NCBI RefSeq assembly: GCF_018991925.1
Contig: NW_024748860.1
Location: 67,001-131,000 of the forward strand
Length of the DNA stretch: 64,000 bases
Source of the DNA: Homarus americanus
Lineage: Eukaryota > Arthropoda > Malacostraca > Decapoda > Nephropidae
Direction of reading: 5' to 3'
Shown here: positions 31,591 to 42,795 of the stretch, one piece after another
Layout of the letters: each line of letters opens with the position of its first letter
Position numbering within the stretch: position 1 is the stretch's first letter
Program-made: the position numbers and the translations under genes
Notes under the pieces: generated by a model
What the model saw: only the letters and a program-made list of their open reading frames with translations
What the model was told of the DNA's origin: nothing
Database searches by the model: none

Positions 31591-32299
31591 GTGGCGTTGT
31601 TGACGGTTTTCCCCTGAGACAGTAAACAGAGAGCCACGTTCTGCAGGCGACACCGCTCAGCTGACTTTCCGATCAATGAGCTCCCACAATGCACCGCAAG
31701 CCGCCCACACCCTAACTCTCACGGACCTGGAGTCTATGTTTGCGTATATCAAATATCTCAAGGAAATTAGAGTTTCTGCTTTTAATTTGGTCAATATATG
31801 GTGAATATGATTTAGTTGATAGTTAAGATGGTAGTGTAGTGAATTTTATATAGAATAATAAGGCATAAATGACGCTGTAAACTCATACTTCCAGACCACT
31901 AGATAAGAACGTACAAGAAACGGGTTTACATTATTTTATCTTGTATAGTATCGTCCATATTATTAATTGGATTGAATATTTAGTTTCCATACACATTGTT
32001 AGCTTTTATATTGAATTTTCCACCAACTACAATAAATACTAGTTGACAACCGCGCACAGTGGCAATCGCAACACGGTCGCCGGAGGGAGACGCTGGACTG
32101 TAGTCATCTTCCTCCGTTATTTACAATATTCCAGTGTACTTGCCCTGCCAGTCAGCACTAGGGCCAAGAAGGTAGTTTCTCAGGACGTTCCATACCATTG
32201 AGCTACGATAGATGCTCAGTTAAAGCTAAGATTACGTGAGTGAAGCCTGGTCTTGACGGTGTGACGGAGTGTAGTAACAGCTGCTCTGACTGTAGACGG
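31591..32299 (+). other. Unassigned sequence; speculative promoter / first exon
   Basis: No coding region is supported. The segment is less repetitive than its neighbours and includes CTCCCACAATGCACCGC at about 31681-31697, which resembles vertebrate ZNF143/Staf-type promoter elements. A strong 5' splice-donor context, GTAAGTG, begins at 32300. I mention this only as a possible non-coding first exon; there is no downstream coding exon I can recognise. Confidence 0.15.
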
Positions 32300-33017
32300 G
32301 TAAGTGTGACAATCCCTGTGCTGCAATGTTCCTCTCACATTCTCCCCATCTGTTGCCCGTTTTTTTAACATTAATACACCAGTTAATGACTTAATGAATA
32401 TAAACAGTCATGTTAGAGGCTAAAGACAGTCGCCTGGTATTGATTTCTCTAGTAAGTAACGCCTGTATGATCAATAACGTAGTAGAGTGTGGTGTGGAGT
32501 GTGTTACTGCTGGTCTTGCAACACTAGCCATCACTGCCTGTTGCCTCACCATCACCTTGGCTCTCTAATGAGTGTTTACTGTTGCTATAAATGGATGAAC
32601 CACGACTGGCCACATATACCACTGGTGGCGGGGGCGGCAGGGTGAACCAGTAAGGAGGTCAGGTGCGGTGAGGACGTCAGGTCATGTTGGTGTTGAAGTT
32701 GTATTTTCCCACCGACCAAAAGCGATATGTTTTTATGCTGAAGGTTGTTGACAGTGATGAGTGAAGGTTGTTTTGTGTTTGTTGTAGGTTGTGTGAATAT
32801 GTGCCAGGGGGGGGAGGAAGAGTGAGATGTTGACTGTGTGTAATGTATCTATGACTCATGGCAGTTCCCACCCAAATATTCTCTATATCCTCCTGGTCCC
32901 TTATTGTCATTAGTGCTTGAGGATTTTGTTCTTTGTATCCATAATTATACATTTCTTCAGACTTTTGGGGAAATTTAAAATTGTGATTGTTCCCAGTTGA
33001 TGCAGACATTGTGACTT
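32300..33017. other. Intergenic, no gene seen
   Basis: Unique-looking sequence. Short frames only; a G run lies at about 32809-32816. Confidence 0.5.
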
Positions 33018-34581
33018 CAGCTAGAGAAAATCATTTGTTTCTCCCGCAAGTTCTCAACCAAATTCATTTATATATTTATCGTAGTGTAATATGTGTATGT
33101 CAAGTTAGAAACGTTTGTTTGTTGTGGCTTTTAAGGTGGCAGGTCGTAAACATTTATTTAAGGTGGGAACAGCTTGTGACTGACACACCACTAACTCTAA
33201 TCCTGACAGGTCTGCGGACTGAAACAATCACTTTGGCCACTGTCAAATGTTTTTTTCAAGGTTTAAATATCATCTTAGGCCAGAAATTATTTATACTGTA
33301 TCTTGCGGGTGTGAGCACTCGGTCATTACAGCTCCAAGTCTCAGCAAAGCCCCTAACTTGCCCTGTATTTATACTTGGAAATCTGAAACGGTTCTTGAAG
33401 ACAAATATTTTTTCTTCAACATTCACAAATATGGAGATTGGTAACATGAAGATATACTCTCCAAAACAAGTCGGTATTCCACTTCGTTTTTGCCAGCTGG
33501 GTAACTTTTGAGTGGTGGCCCCGGGGTGCATGGCGCCTGTTTCACTTGGGGAGTAAAAATAGGTCGTTACTTATTAATCCCACGTTGGTTGAGAGAGCGG
33601 TGGTCCGGTCGGCTCCTCCACCTCAGTACTTCATCTCTTGTTATTCCCACTACTTGTGTTTCTCCATCATGTATTTCTATTTTAGTTTTTTCCTGCCTTT
33701 CCTGTCCACGATCATTTCTCTTGTTTTCCTCACACTACTCTCCTGTCTGGTCCTCACTAACATCTCGCAGCCGTATATCTAAGGGTAGATTCTTTTACCG
33801 TTTCCATAATCTTCCTCCTCCCCCCCCCCCTCATAGGTTCAATATCTTCAGATAAGTTTCATGGTGACCTCGTCGATTCGTATTAACATTAACAGAAAGC
33901 CGATTTTGTTTTGTTTTATTTTATTGGGTCAAAATTCGTACATTCATACGTATAATAAACAGTTACTGAGGATAACACAAAAGTATTAAAACCGCGTATT
34001 TCCGATGTGGTTCTCACTCATTAACCCGAGTTGCCTCCACGATGACGCTGACCGAGGAGGTTTAGACAAACTCCCGCCTAGCAAAATCACATTACAGATT
34101 TCTTGAGGCATTTTACCACGAAATAAAATTTTATCACCAGAATAATTGTAATGGACAAGACACCATTTTTTTTTGCCAAGTCCTAATACCTTATGTGGTA
34201 ATGATAGGTAACCTAACTTAGATAAGGATAGGTTAGGTGGTAGGTTGTCGCTCTACAGTTAAAGGACAGTGAGTCGCTGTCATATTATACAGTGCTGTAT
34301 GTTGTTTGGCACACAGGATGTGATTGGTCACTCTTGATAACAGTTATATTTCATAGTCTTTAATTATTGGTGGACTCGTGTAATTCCTAGTCTTGCTGTG
34401 CGCTCAGAGACCTTAGATGTTGAAGGACAGTAATAGCATTAAAATGTGAATTACCGTCTGTCTCTACGGTCTTCGCCCGGAGTTTTAATCACCCTCTTCC
34501 GTTGACGGTAGTCGTCGTGTTTACAACCAGACTTAAAAAAATGACTCACGGAGGACACCGTACTACAGTGATTGACAGGGA
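33018..34581. other. Intergenic, unassigned
   Basis: A 174-codon plus-strand frame (32987-33511) is Leu/Thr/Val-rich without a recognisable domain, signal peptide or repeat relative in the window, and the frames after 33508 are Ser/Leu-rich. I do not call a gene. A C run lies at 33819-33830 and a short TTAGG-like patch at about 34205-34245. Confidence 0.4.
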
Positions 34582-34638
34582 GGTGTAGAGGTAAAATTAA
34601 CTTATAATATTGGGATTAGTTAATTTTACCGCCACACC
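34582..34638. repeat. Short hairpin (20-21-bp stem)
   Basis: GGTGTAGAGGTAAAATTAAC at 34582-34601 pairs with 34619-34638 with two mismatches, plus one further inner pair. The loop is about 15 nt. Could be a tiny foldback scrap or a transcribed hairpin. Confidence 0.75.
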
Positions 34639-34807
34639 GCCAAGCACTATGTTGAAGCTTCCTTCGTGACTCAATTTCTTTTAAAGTCTTGTGGTAAACA
34701 CAGCGAAGAGGTCGATTAAAACTGCGGGCGTCAGTATGTTTGTCTTGGTTTATTAATATTCATAATATATAACTGTGACTATAAGCTTGTTCAACTTGTA
34801 TTATGAC

Positions 34808-36235
34808 GTGATCAGAGTACCGTCCTCATTTTTAATGGTTAGTGACCACAGTCCTCCACTCTAAACATTCTCAGGCTGTTTTTACCAATCCTCCAAGGCT
34901 TTGTATCTCTCAGGGGACCCAGTTTTTAATATCACTCATCCTTCTCAGTCTCTGCCCTTCCCCTGACCCTCCTACCCTCAACTTTGCCCCTTAATATTGC
35001 TCTTATTATTTCCTCATCCTTAATTATATGACCAAAGTATCTCGTATTTTTTTTTTTTGTACATTTCAAATATTTATCTTGAAGTTTTGCTAATATTAGT
35101 GTTTATTCTTAGCATTCGCTTATAACAACACATTTAAAAGGCCTGAAAGTGTCCACGCTTCTGACCTGTACATCAGTCCCTACCATATAAAGCCTTTCAG
35201 CAGCCTTTTTCTCAAATTAAAGTTAGTGTCTCTTTCCACTGTGTCTTTTAGATTATTAAATGCTGTTTTTGCCTGATCTATTCTTGTTATAATGTCTTCC
35301 ATACATCCACCATCACAGTTAATGTTACTTCCCAGATACACAACATTTTCCACTTGTTAAGTTCCCTGTTGCCAACCATAATCTTTATTTTAGGTTTTAT
35401 CTCCAATTTGTAAACAACCATTACTTTCGTCTTCACAGCATTAACTCTTAACCCATATTCCTCACCTTTTTCCACTAATCTGTTAACCAGTTTTTATAAC
35501 GCCTCTTCACTATCCATAATAAGAGAAGTATCATCTACATAGCGTTTATTTGATATTACTTTACCATTAACTTTTAGTCTTCATCGTCACTTATAACTTC
35601 TCTCATTAAGAATTCTGAATATATATAATACAAAGTTGGAGATAGAACACAGCCTTGCCTTAACTACGAACCAATTAGTTAGTTCATTATTTACTAACAC
35701 TGCAGCCTCCTGTTGTCAGGAAAGATTCTTTAAAATTCTAATATATCCTTCATTAATGCCTATTTTGTCCAAGATCTCTATACGTTTATTGTGCTTTATT
35801 TTATTTAAAGTTTTTTTGATATCAAGAAGACAGATGTACAAATTTCTCTAGACCTCTAAAGCCTTTTCACTCAAACTTTCTAGATCCATTTGGCTCTTCA
35901 GATAACTCACTTTCTATTCTAAACTTTATTCTACTTAAAATTATGTTTAATAAAACTTTGCAGGCATGACTTATTAAGCTTATTGTTCTAAACTGGACGC
36001 ACTCGAAAGCTCCCTGATTTTTAGGTAATAATACAAATTCTGATTTTTGTTTTTAATCACTGGGTAAGATCTCAAACATCTTATTTCTTGCCCATTTGTT
36101 TTATAAATTCTGCTGCCTCAACTTGTTTCCAGAATTGGTAGTTCGATCTTTATTTCCTTTTCGTTCCTCACCTTTATCCTTATTATAAGTTCCTCTATGT
36201 AATCTGCCTCAAACAGGATCTTATTGTCTTTGCAG
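34808..36235 (-). mobile_element. LINE family F, copy 1
   Basis: Minus-strand LINE fragment that aligns over most of its length with 45877-46960, for example the shared block around 35940-36060 and 46571-46690. The 3' end is near 34808. Shared text stops at about 36235 (TTGTCTTTGC), beyond which copy 2 continues and this one does not, so the 5' part is missing. Confidence 0.75.
34880..36100 (-). pseudogene. Reverse transcriptase remnant, LINE family F copy 1
   Basis: Broken RT. In order on the minus strand: 'LLPKNQGAF' and 'QFRTISLISHACKVLLNIIL' (RT motif 2 region, about 35930-36020), 'RQGCVLSPTLYYIYSEFLMR' (RQGCVLSP box, about 35600-35665), a YxDD-like 'IDDTSLIMDSEEAL' in an altered frame (about 35500-35545), 'YGLRVNAVKTKVMVVYKLEI' (35400-35460), and a 3' block around 35000-34880 equivalent to 'VEGRMARGRQRLGWINEIKN' in copy 2. 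Many stops and shifts. Clade not resolved; an RTE-like or CR1-like APE LINE fits. Confidence 0.7.
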
Positions 36236-36370
36236 GTAAATTAAAAAAAAAGTTATCTCTTGACTGGGGTGAATGAACGATCTTTTTACGTCGTCTTGAC
36301 TGAATTTCGAGGCGGTGTTGGTATCGTAGCCTATTGGGTGAGCCTGTTGAGGAAGAGTACGGGGATTAAA

Positions 36371-36373
<3 letters not shown>

Positions 36374-36412
<39 letters not shown>
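36374..36412. repeat. (AC)n microsatellite
   Basis: About 19 AC units. Confidence 0.97.
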
Positions 36413-36414
<2 letters not shown>

Positions 36415-37385
36415 ACCAACCTCTACACCACCATGATGAAACAAGACAATCCAACTCTTCACTTCTCGCAGACAAACTTTTTTTACATATTGTTTACTGT
36501 ATTAATGCTTTTTGCTCTCTCTTTCCCTTCTATGCCTTTCCCATCATCAGTTTTTCCGTTTCCCATCATCAGTTTTTCTGTTTCCCATCATCAGTTTTTC
36601 CGTTTTCCCTTATTTTATTATCACCGTCTAACTTCCTATCATCTTCTCAATCATCAGTATATTTCCTTTACTACTTTTACCATATTATCATTATCTCTCT
36701 ATTTCCTTTTCTCGTTATCCAGTTATTTCTCCATAGTTACCCATTCATCAATACTTCCTCGTCTCTTATTAGCTTTACCTTTCTTCATATCCTCCCTATT
36801 ATCTTTTTATCACCCTCTCCCTTTTCGCTGTCACAAGTGGTCAAGTTATAGAGAAAAGTATACAAAAGAATTCTCACAATATTTCACTTTTATTTTTGTC
36901 CTGACTTAATATATATTTTCCTCATTATAAAACTATATATACTCTATATATCCTCCACCCTATACCCGTCTTTTTCTCCACTTGTTATATATCATCAAGT
37001 ATATAAGGGTATAGATTATATTACACGTTATATTATCTTTCAAAGTTTAAGAACAAAGACGTCATTAATAAGATAAATATAAACATCATTATTTGAGGTC
37101 CATACATTCCATTATGGTAATCAAAGGTGTTAATTATACAGTACTTTCGCTAATTAATTATACAGTACATTCACTATTTAATGATACAATAGATACATTA
37201 TATTTACAATTATTTTATGGCAATCGTTTTTGTATTATTATAACTTTAGTAGTTGTTGAGTTTCTGGACAGGGAAAGGTTGTGATGATACAAGAAGGAGA
37301 ATTATAGAGAAATGTTGTAAATATTACCCGGAATAACTTGTGGTTGTGAGTGTTATACCATCTGGGACTTAAGATGTACTGTAGT
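36413..37385. other. Intergenic, pyrimidine- then A/T-rich
   Basis: A short 22-bp repeat (TTTCCCATCATCAGTTTTTC) recurs three times at about 36535-36605. The 158-codon plus frame at 36433-36909 is Ser/Phe/Leu-rich from base composition. No gene seen. Confidence 0.55.
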
Positions 37386-40300
37386 AGGGCTTTAGAGGCA
37401 AGGGTCACCACCACCACCAGTAGAGCTCTAGAGGCAAGGTCACCACCACCACCAGTAGAGCTCTAGAGGCAAGGGTCACCACCACCACCAGTAGAGCTCT
37501 AGAGGCAAGGGTCACCACCACCACTGGTAGAGGCTAGAGGCAAGGGTCACCACCACCACCAGTAGAGCTCTAGAGGCAAGGGTCACCACCACCACCAGTA
37601 GAGCTCTAGAGGCAAGGGTCACCACCACCACCAGTAGAGCTCTAGAGGTAAGGGTCACTCACCACCAGTAGGAGCCTCTAGAGGCAAGGGTCACCACCAC
37701 CACTGGTAGAGCTCTAGGAGGCAAGGTCACACACTCACCAGTAGAGCTCTAGAGGCAAGGGTCACCACTACTCACCAGTAGCCTCAGAGGCAAGGTCACC
37801 ACCACCACCAGTAGAGTTTGAGGAGGCAAGGTCACCACTCACCACCAGTAGAGCCTAGAGGTAAGGGTCACTAATTGGCCTCACCAGAGCCTCTAGGAGG
37901 CGGGTCACCACCACCACCAGTAGAGCCTAGGAGGCAAGGGTCACCACCACCACCAGTAGAGCCTCTAGAGGCAAGGGTCACCACCCACCACCAGCAGAGC
38001 TCTAGAGGCAAGGGTCACCACCACCACCAGTAGAGCTCTAGAGGCAAGGGTCACCACCACCACCAGTAGAGCTCTAGAGGCAAGGGTCACCACCACCAGT
38101 AGAGCTCTAGAGGCAAGGGTCACCACCACCACTAGTAGAGCTCTAGAGGCAAGGGTCACCACCACCACCAGTAGAGCTCTAGAGGCAAGGTCACCACCAC
38201 CACCATTAGAGCTCTGGAGGCAAGGGTCATCACCACCACCAGTAGAGCTCTAGGGCAAGGTCATCACCACCACTACCAGTAGGTTCTGGAGGCAGGGTTC
38301 ACCACCACCACCACCAGTAGAGCCTCTAGAGGCAAGGGTCACCACCACCACCAGTAGGCTCTAAGGCAAGGGTCATCCACCACCAGTAGAGCTCTAGAGG
38401 CAGGGGTCACCACACCACCAGTAGAGGCTCTAGAGGCAAGGGTCACCACCACCACCAGTAGAGCTCTGGAGGCAAGGGTCACCACCACCAGTAGAGCTCT
38501 GAGGCAAAGGTCACCACCACCACCAGTAGAGCTCTAGAGGCAAGGGTCATCACCACCACCAGTAGAGCTCTAGAGGCAAGGTCATCACCACCACTACCAG
38601 TAGAGCTCTGGAGGCAAGGGTCACCACCACCACCACCAGTAGAGCTCTGAGGGCAAGGGTCACCACCACCATCAGTGAAGCTCTAGAGCAAGGGTCACCA
38701 CCACCACCAGTAGAGCTCTAGAGAGGGGGTCCACCACCACCACCAGTAGGGGTTCTAGGGGCAGGGTCCACCAGTAGAGCTCCTAGAGGCAAGGTCACCA
38801 CCACCAGTAGAGCTCTGGAGGCAGGTCACCACCACCACCAGTAGAGCTCTAGAGGCAAGGGTCCACCCAGTAGAGCTCTGAGGCAGTCACCACCACCAGT
38901 AGAGCTCTGGGGGCAAGGGTCACCACCACCACCAGTAGAGCTCTGGAGCAGGGTCACCACCACCAGTAGAGCTCTAGAGGCAAGGGTCACCACCACCACC
39001 AGTGAGAGCTCTGAGAAGAGGTCACCACCACCAGTAGAGCTCTAGAGGCAAGGGTCACCACCACCACCAGTAGAGCTCTGAGGCAGGGTCATCACCACCA
39101 CTCAGTGGGCTCTAGGGGCAAGGGTCACCACCACTACCAGTAGAGCTCTGGAGGCAGCGGTCACCACCACCACCACCAGTAGAGCTCTAGACAAGGGGTC
39201 ACCACCACCATCCAGTAGAGCTCTGAGGCTGGTCACCACCACCACCAGTAGAGCTCTAGAGGAAGGGTCACCACCACCACCACCAGTAGAGCTCTGGAGG
39301 CAAGGTCCACCACCACCAGTAGAGGCTCTAGAGGCAGGGTCACCACCACCATTAGAGCTCTGGAGGCAAGGGTCCCCACCACCAGTAGAGCTCTAGAGGC
39401 AAGGGTCACCACCACCAGTAGAGCTCTAGAGGCAAGGGTCACCACCACCAGTGGGGAGCTCCTGGGGCCAGGGTCACCACCACCGTAGAGGCTCTGGGGC
39501 AGGGCCACCACCACCAGTGGGGCTCTGGGGCAAGGGTCCTGCATTGGGAGGCTCTAGAGGCAAGGGTCACCACCACCAGTAGGGCTCTGGAGGCAGGGTC
39601 ACCACCACCACAGTGAGCTCTGGAGGCAAGGGTCACCACCACCAAGAGGCTCTAGAGGCAAGACCACCACCACCAGTGAGGCTCTAGAGGCAAGGGTCAC
39701 CACCACCACAAGTGGAGGCTCTGGGGGCCAAGGTCCACCACACCAGTAGGGCTCTGGGGGCAAGGGTCACCACCACCAGTGAGGTCTAGGAGGCAAGGTC
39801 ACCACCACCAGTAGGCTCTGGAGCCAAGGTCACCAGTGAGAGCTCTAGAGGCAAGGGTCACCACCACCACAAGTAGAGCTCTAGAGGCAAGGGTCACCAC
39901 CACCAGTAGAGCTCTGGGGCAAGGGTCACCACCACCCCAGTAGAGCTCTGGGGCAGGTCACCACCACCAGTAGAGCTCTAGGGGTAAGGGTCACCACCAC
40001 CACCAGTAGAGCTCTGAGAGCAAGGGTCACCACCACCACCAGTAGAGCTCTGGGGCAAGGGTCCCACCACCAGTGAGGCTCTGGAGGCAAGTCACCACCA
40101 CCACTAGAGCTCTAGAAGCAGGGTCCCACCACCATCAGTAGAGCTCAAGCAAGGTCACCACCACCACCAGTAGAGCTCTAGGGGGCAGGGTCACCACCAC
40201 CACCAGTAGAGCTCTAGAGGCAAGGGTCACCACCACCACTAGAGCTCTAGAGGCAAGGGTCACCACCACCACCAGTAGAGGCTCTGGAGGCAAGGGTCAC

Positions 40301-41895
40301 CACCACCACTAGAGCTCTGAGGCAAGGTCACCACCACCACCAGTAGAGCTCTAGAGGCAGGGTCACCACCACCAGTGAGCTCTAGAGGCAAGGGTCACCA
40401 CCACCACTGGTAGGCTCTGGGGCAGGGTCACCACCACCAGTAGAGCTCTAGAGAGAAGGGTCACCACCACCAGTAGAGCTCTAGAGGCAAGGGTCACCAC
40501 CACCACCAGTAGAGCTCTGGAGGCAGAGGTACCACCACCACCAGTAGAGCCTCTAGGGGCAAGGTCACCACCACCCTAGAGCTCTGGAGGCAAGGGTCAC
40601 CACCACCACCAGTGAGCTCTGGAGGCAAGGTCACCACCACCACCAGTAGAGCTCTAGAGGCAGGGTCACCACCACCACCAGTGAGCTCTGGGGCAAGGTC
40701 ACCACCACCAGTAGAGGCTCTAGAGGCAAGGGTCACCACCACCTGGAGCTCCAGGGTCCACCACCACCAGTGAGCTCAGAGGCAGGGTCACCATCACCAC
40801 AGTAGAGCTCTAGAGGCAAGGGTCACCACCACCACCAGTAGAGCTCTAGAGGCAGGGTCATCACCACCAGTGAGAGCTCTGGGGCAAGGTCACCACCACC
40901 ACCAGTGAGCTCTAGAGGCAAGGGTCACCACCACCAGTAGAGCTCTGGGGGCAGGGGTCACCACCACCCAGTAGAGCTCTAGAGGCAAGGGTCACCATAC
41001 CATAGAGGCTCTGGGGGCAAGGTCACCACCACCACTAGGCTCTGGAGCAAGGGTCACCACCACCAGTGAGCTCTGGAGGCAAGGGTGCCACCACCACCAG
41101 TGGAGGCTCTGAGAGGCAAGGGTCACCACCACCACCAGTGAGCTCTGGGAGTGAGGTCACCACCACCACCAGTAGAGCTCTGGAGGCAAGGGTCACCACC
41201 ACCACTGGAGCTCTGGAGGCAAGGTCACCACCACCAGTGGAGAGCTCTGGGAGGCAAGGGTACCACCACTCAGAGCTCTGGGGAGGGTCACCACCACCAC
41301 CAGTGGAGCTCTGGGGCAGGGTCACCACCACCACCTGAGAGCTCTGAGAGAGGGTCACCACCACCAGTGAGGCTCTAGGCCAGGGTCACCACCACCAGTG
41401 AGGCTCTAGAGGCAAGGGTCACCACCACCACCGGTAGAGCTCTGGGGGCAGGTCACCACCACCAGTAGAGCTCTAGGGGCAGGGTCACCACCACCACCAG
41501 TAGAGCTCTAGAGGCAGGGTCACCACCACCACCAGTAGGGGCTCTAGAGGCAAGGGTCACCACCACCACTAGAGCTCTGGAGGCAAGGGTCACCACCACC
41601 ACCAGAGTAGGCTCTGGGGCAGGTCACCATCACCACCAGTAGAGCTCGAGGCAGGGTCACCACCACCACCAGTAGAGCTCTGGAGGCCAGGGTCACCACC
41701 ACCACCAGTGGGCTCTGGGCAAGGTCACCACCACCACCAGTAGAGCTCTGGGGCAAGGGTCACCACCACCAGTAGAGCTCAGGGCAAGGGTCACCACCAC
41801 CACCAGTAGAGCTCTAGAGGCAAGGGTCACCACCACCACCAGTAGAGCTCTAGAGGCAAGGTCACCACCACCACCATTAGAGCTCTGGAGGCAGC
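37386..41895. repeat. 4.5-kb array of a 36-bp unit
   Basis: Unit TAGAGCTCTAGAGGCAAGGG plus TCACCACCACCACCAG, 36 bp, on the order of 120 copies. It contains the palindrome TAGAGCTCTA and a trinucleotide (CAC)n block. Units at both ends (37386-37650 and 41780-41895) are close to perfect; inner units carry many one-base losses and gains in G and C runs. Val/Leu-rich minus frames such as 'VVVTLASRALL' are artefacts. Confidence 0.97.
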
Positions 41896-42795
41896 GCTCC
41901 TGGGAAATCAGGAACCAAGAATTTATGATGAATATGCAATTTATAAATGACAAAAAATATAGTAATATTAGTACAAAAAAGTTATCGGAGGGAAATATCT
42001 TAAAATTTTATCTGACTGAAGAAATATATTTCTTCCTGGCCATTTTATTCTTCATTCTACTTAACATCAACCAACAAGATATATTCGTTAAATTGCACAC
42101 CAGACAAGTCCTTGGGGATGAGAAGGAAAAAAAGAACTTTGACTAGTAAAAATAATGTTCTTAGTCAAACAACATCCAGACATCAACAATGGAGGGTCGG
42201 GCAGTGCGGCGAGCCAACCAAAACTGACCTTCTTTATTAATAACCTAGGCAATATTAGGTCAAACTTCGGTACAGATTAGGTGAAGGTTGATTGGTTAGG
42301 TATGGTTACGTTGCTTTGAATTGGTTAGTTGATTAGGTTAAGTTGGGTTGGTTTAGTTAAAAGGGATTAGTTAGGTTAGACTAGTTTGGTTAGGTTAGGT
42401 ATAGTTATATTTGCTTAGTTGGGTTGGCTTACTTAGCTTAGATTAATTAAATTGGCTAATATAAGTATGGATAGGTTAGGTTTAGTTAATTTGTTCATTG
42501 AGTTATTGGGGTTTTTTTTTCGTGTTGTCTAATTATATTTACGTTTCGTGCATTATAACCAACCTGTTAAAAAAATCCCATTAAATTATTCTAGTTAATA
42601 AAATCGACCTCTAATTTTATCACCAAAATCCTGGAAAAAAAATTATAATGAATAAAATCTAGATAAAGTGGTACAGATATTGACCAAAGAACCATCGCAC
42701 CAGTCTTGTCCCCCTGACCCACAATAACAACAACCGGGATACTTCCGGTTTGCTCGAAGGAGATGATTGATAACACACGAAATGCAATAATGACA
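41896..42795. other. Intergenic with degenerate TTAGG-like patch
   Basis: A/T-rich; GGTTAGGT-like sequence at about 42280-42500. No gene seen. Confidence 0.6.

Noticed and set aside
32987..33511. 174-codon plus-strand frame
   Set aside because: Length is unremarkable for stop-poor sequence, no family resemblance, and no splice or start support.
37965..41953. Val/Leu-rich minus-strand and His/Pro/Ser plus-strand frames
   Set aside because: All are readings of the 36-bp satellite.
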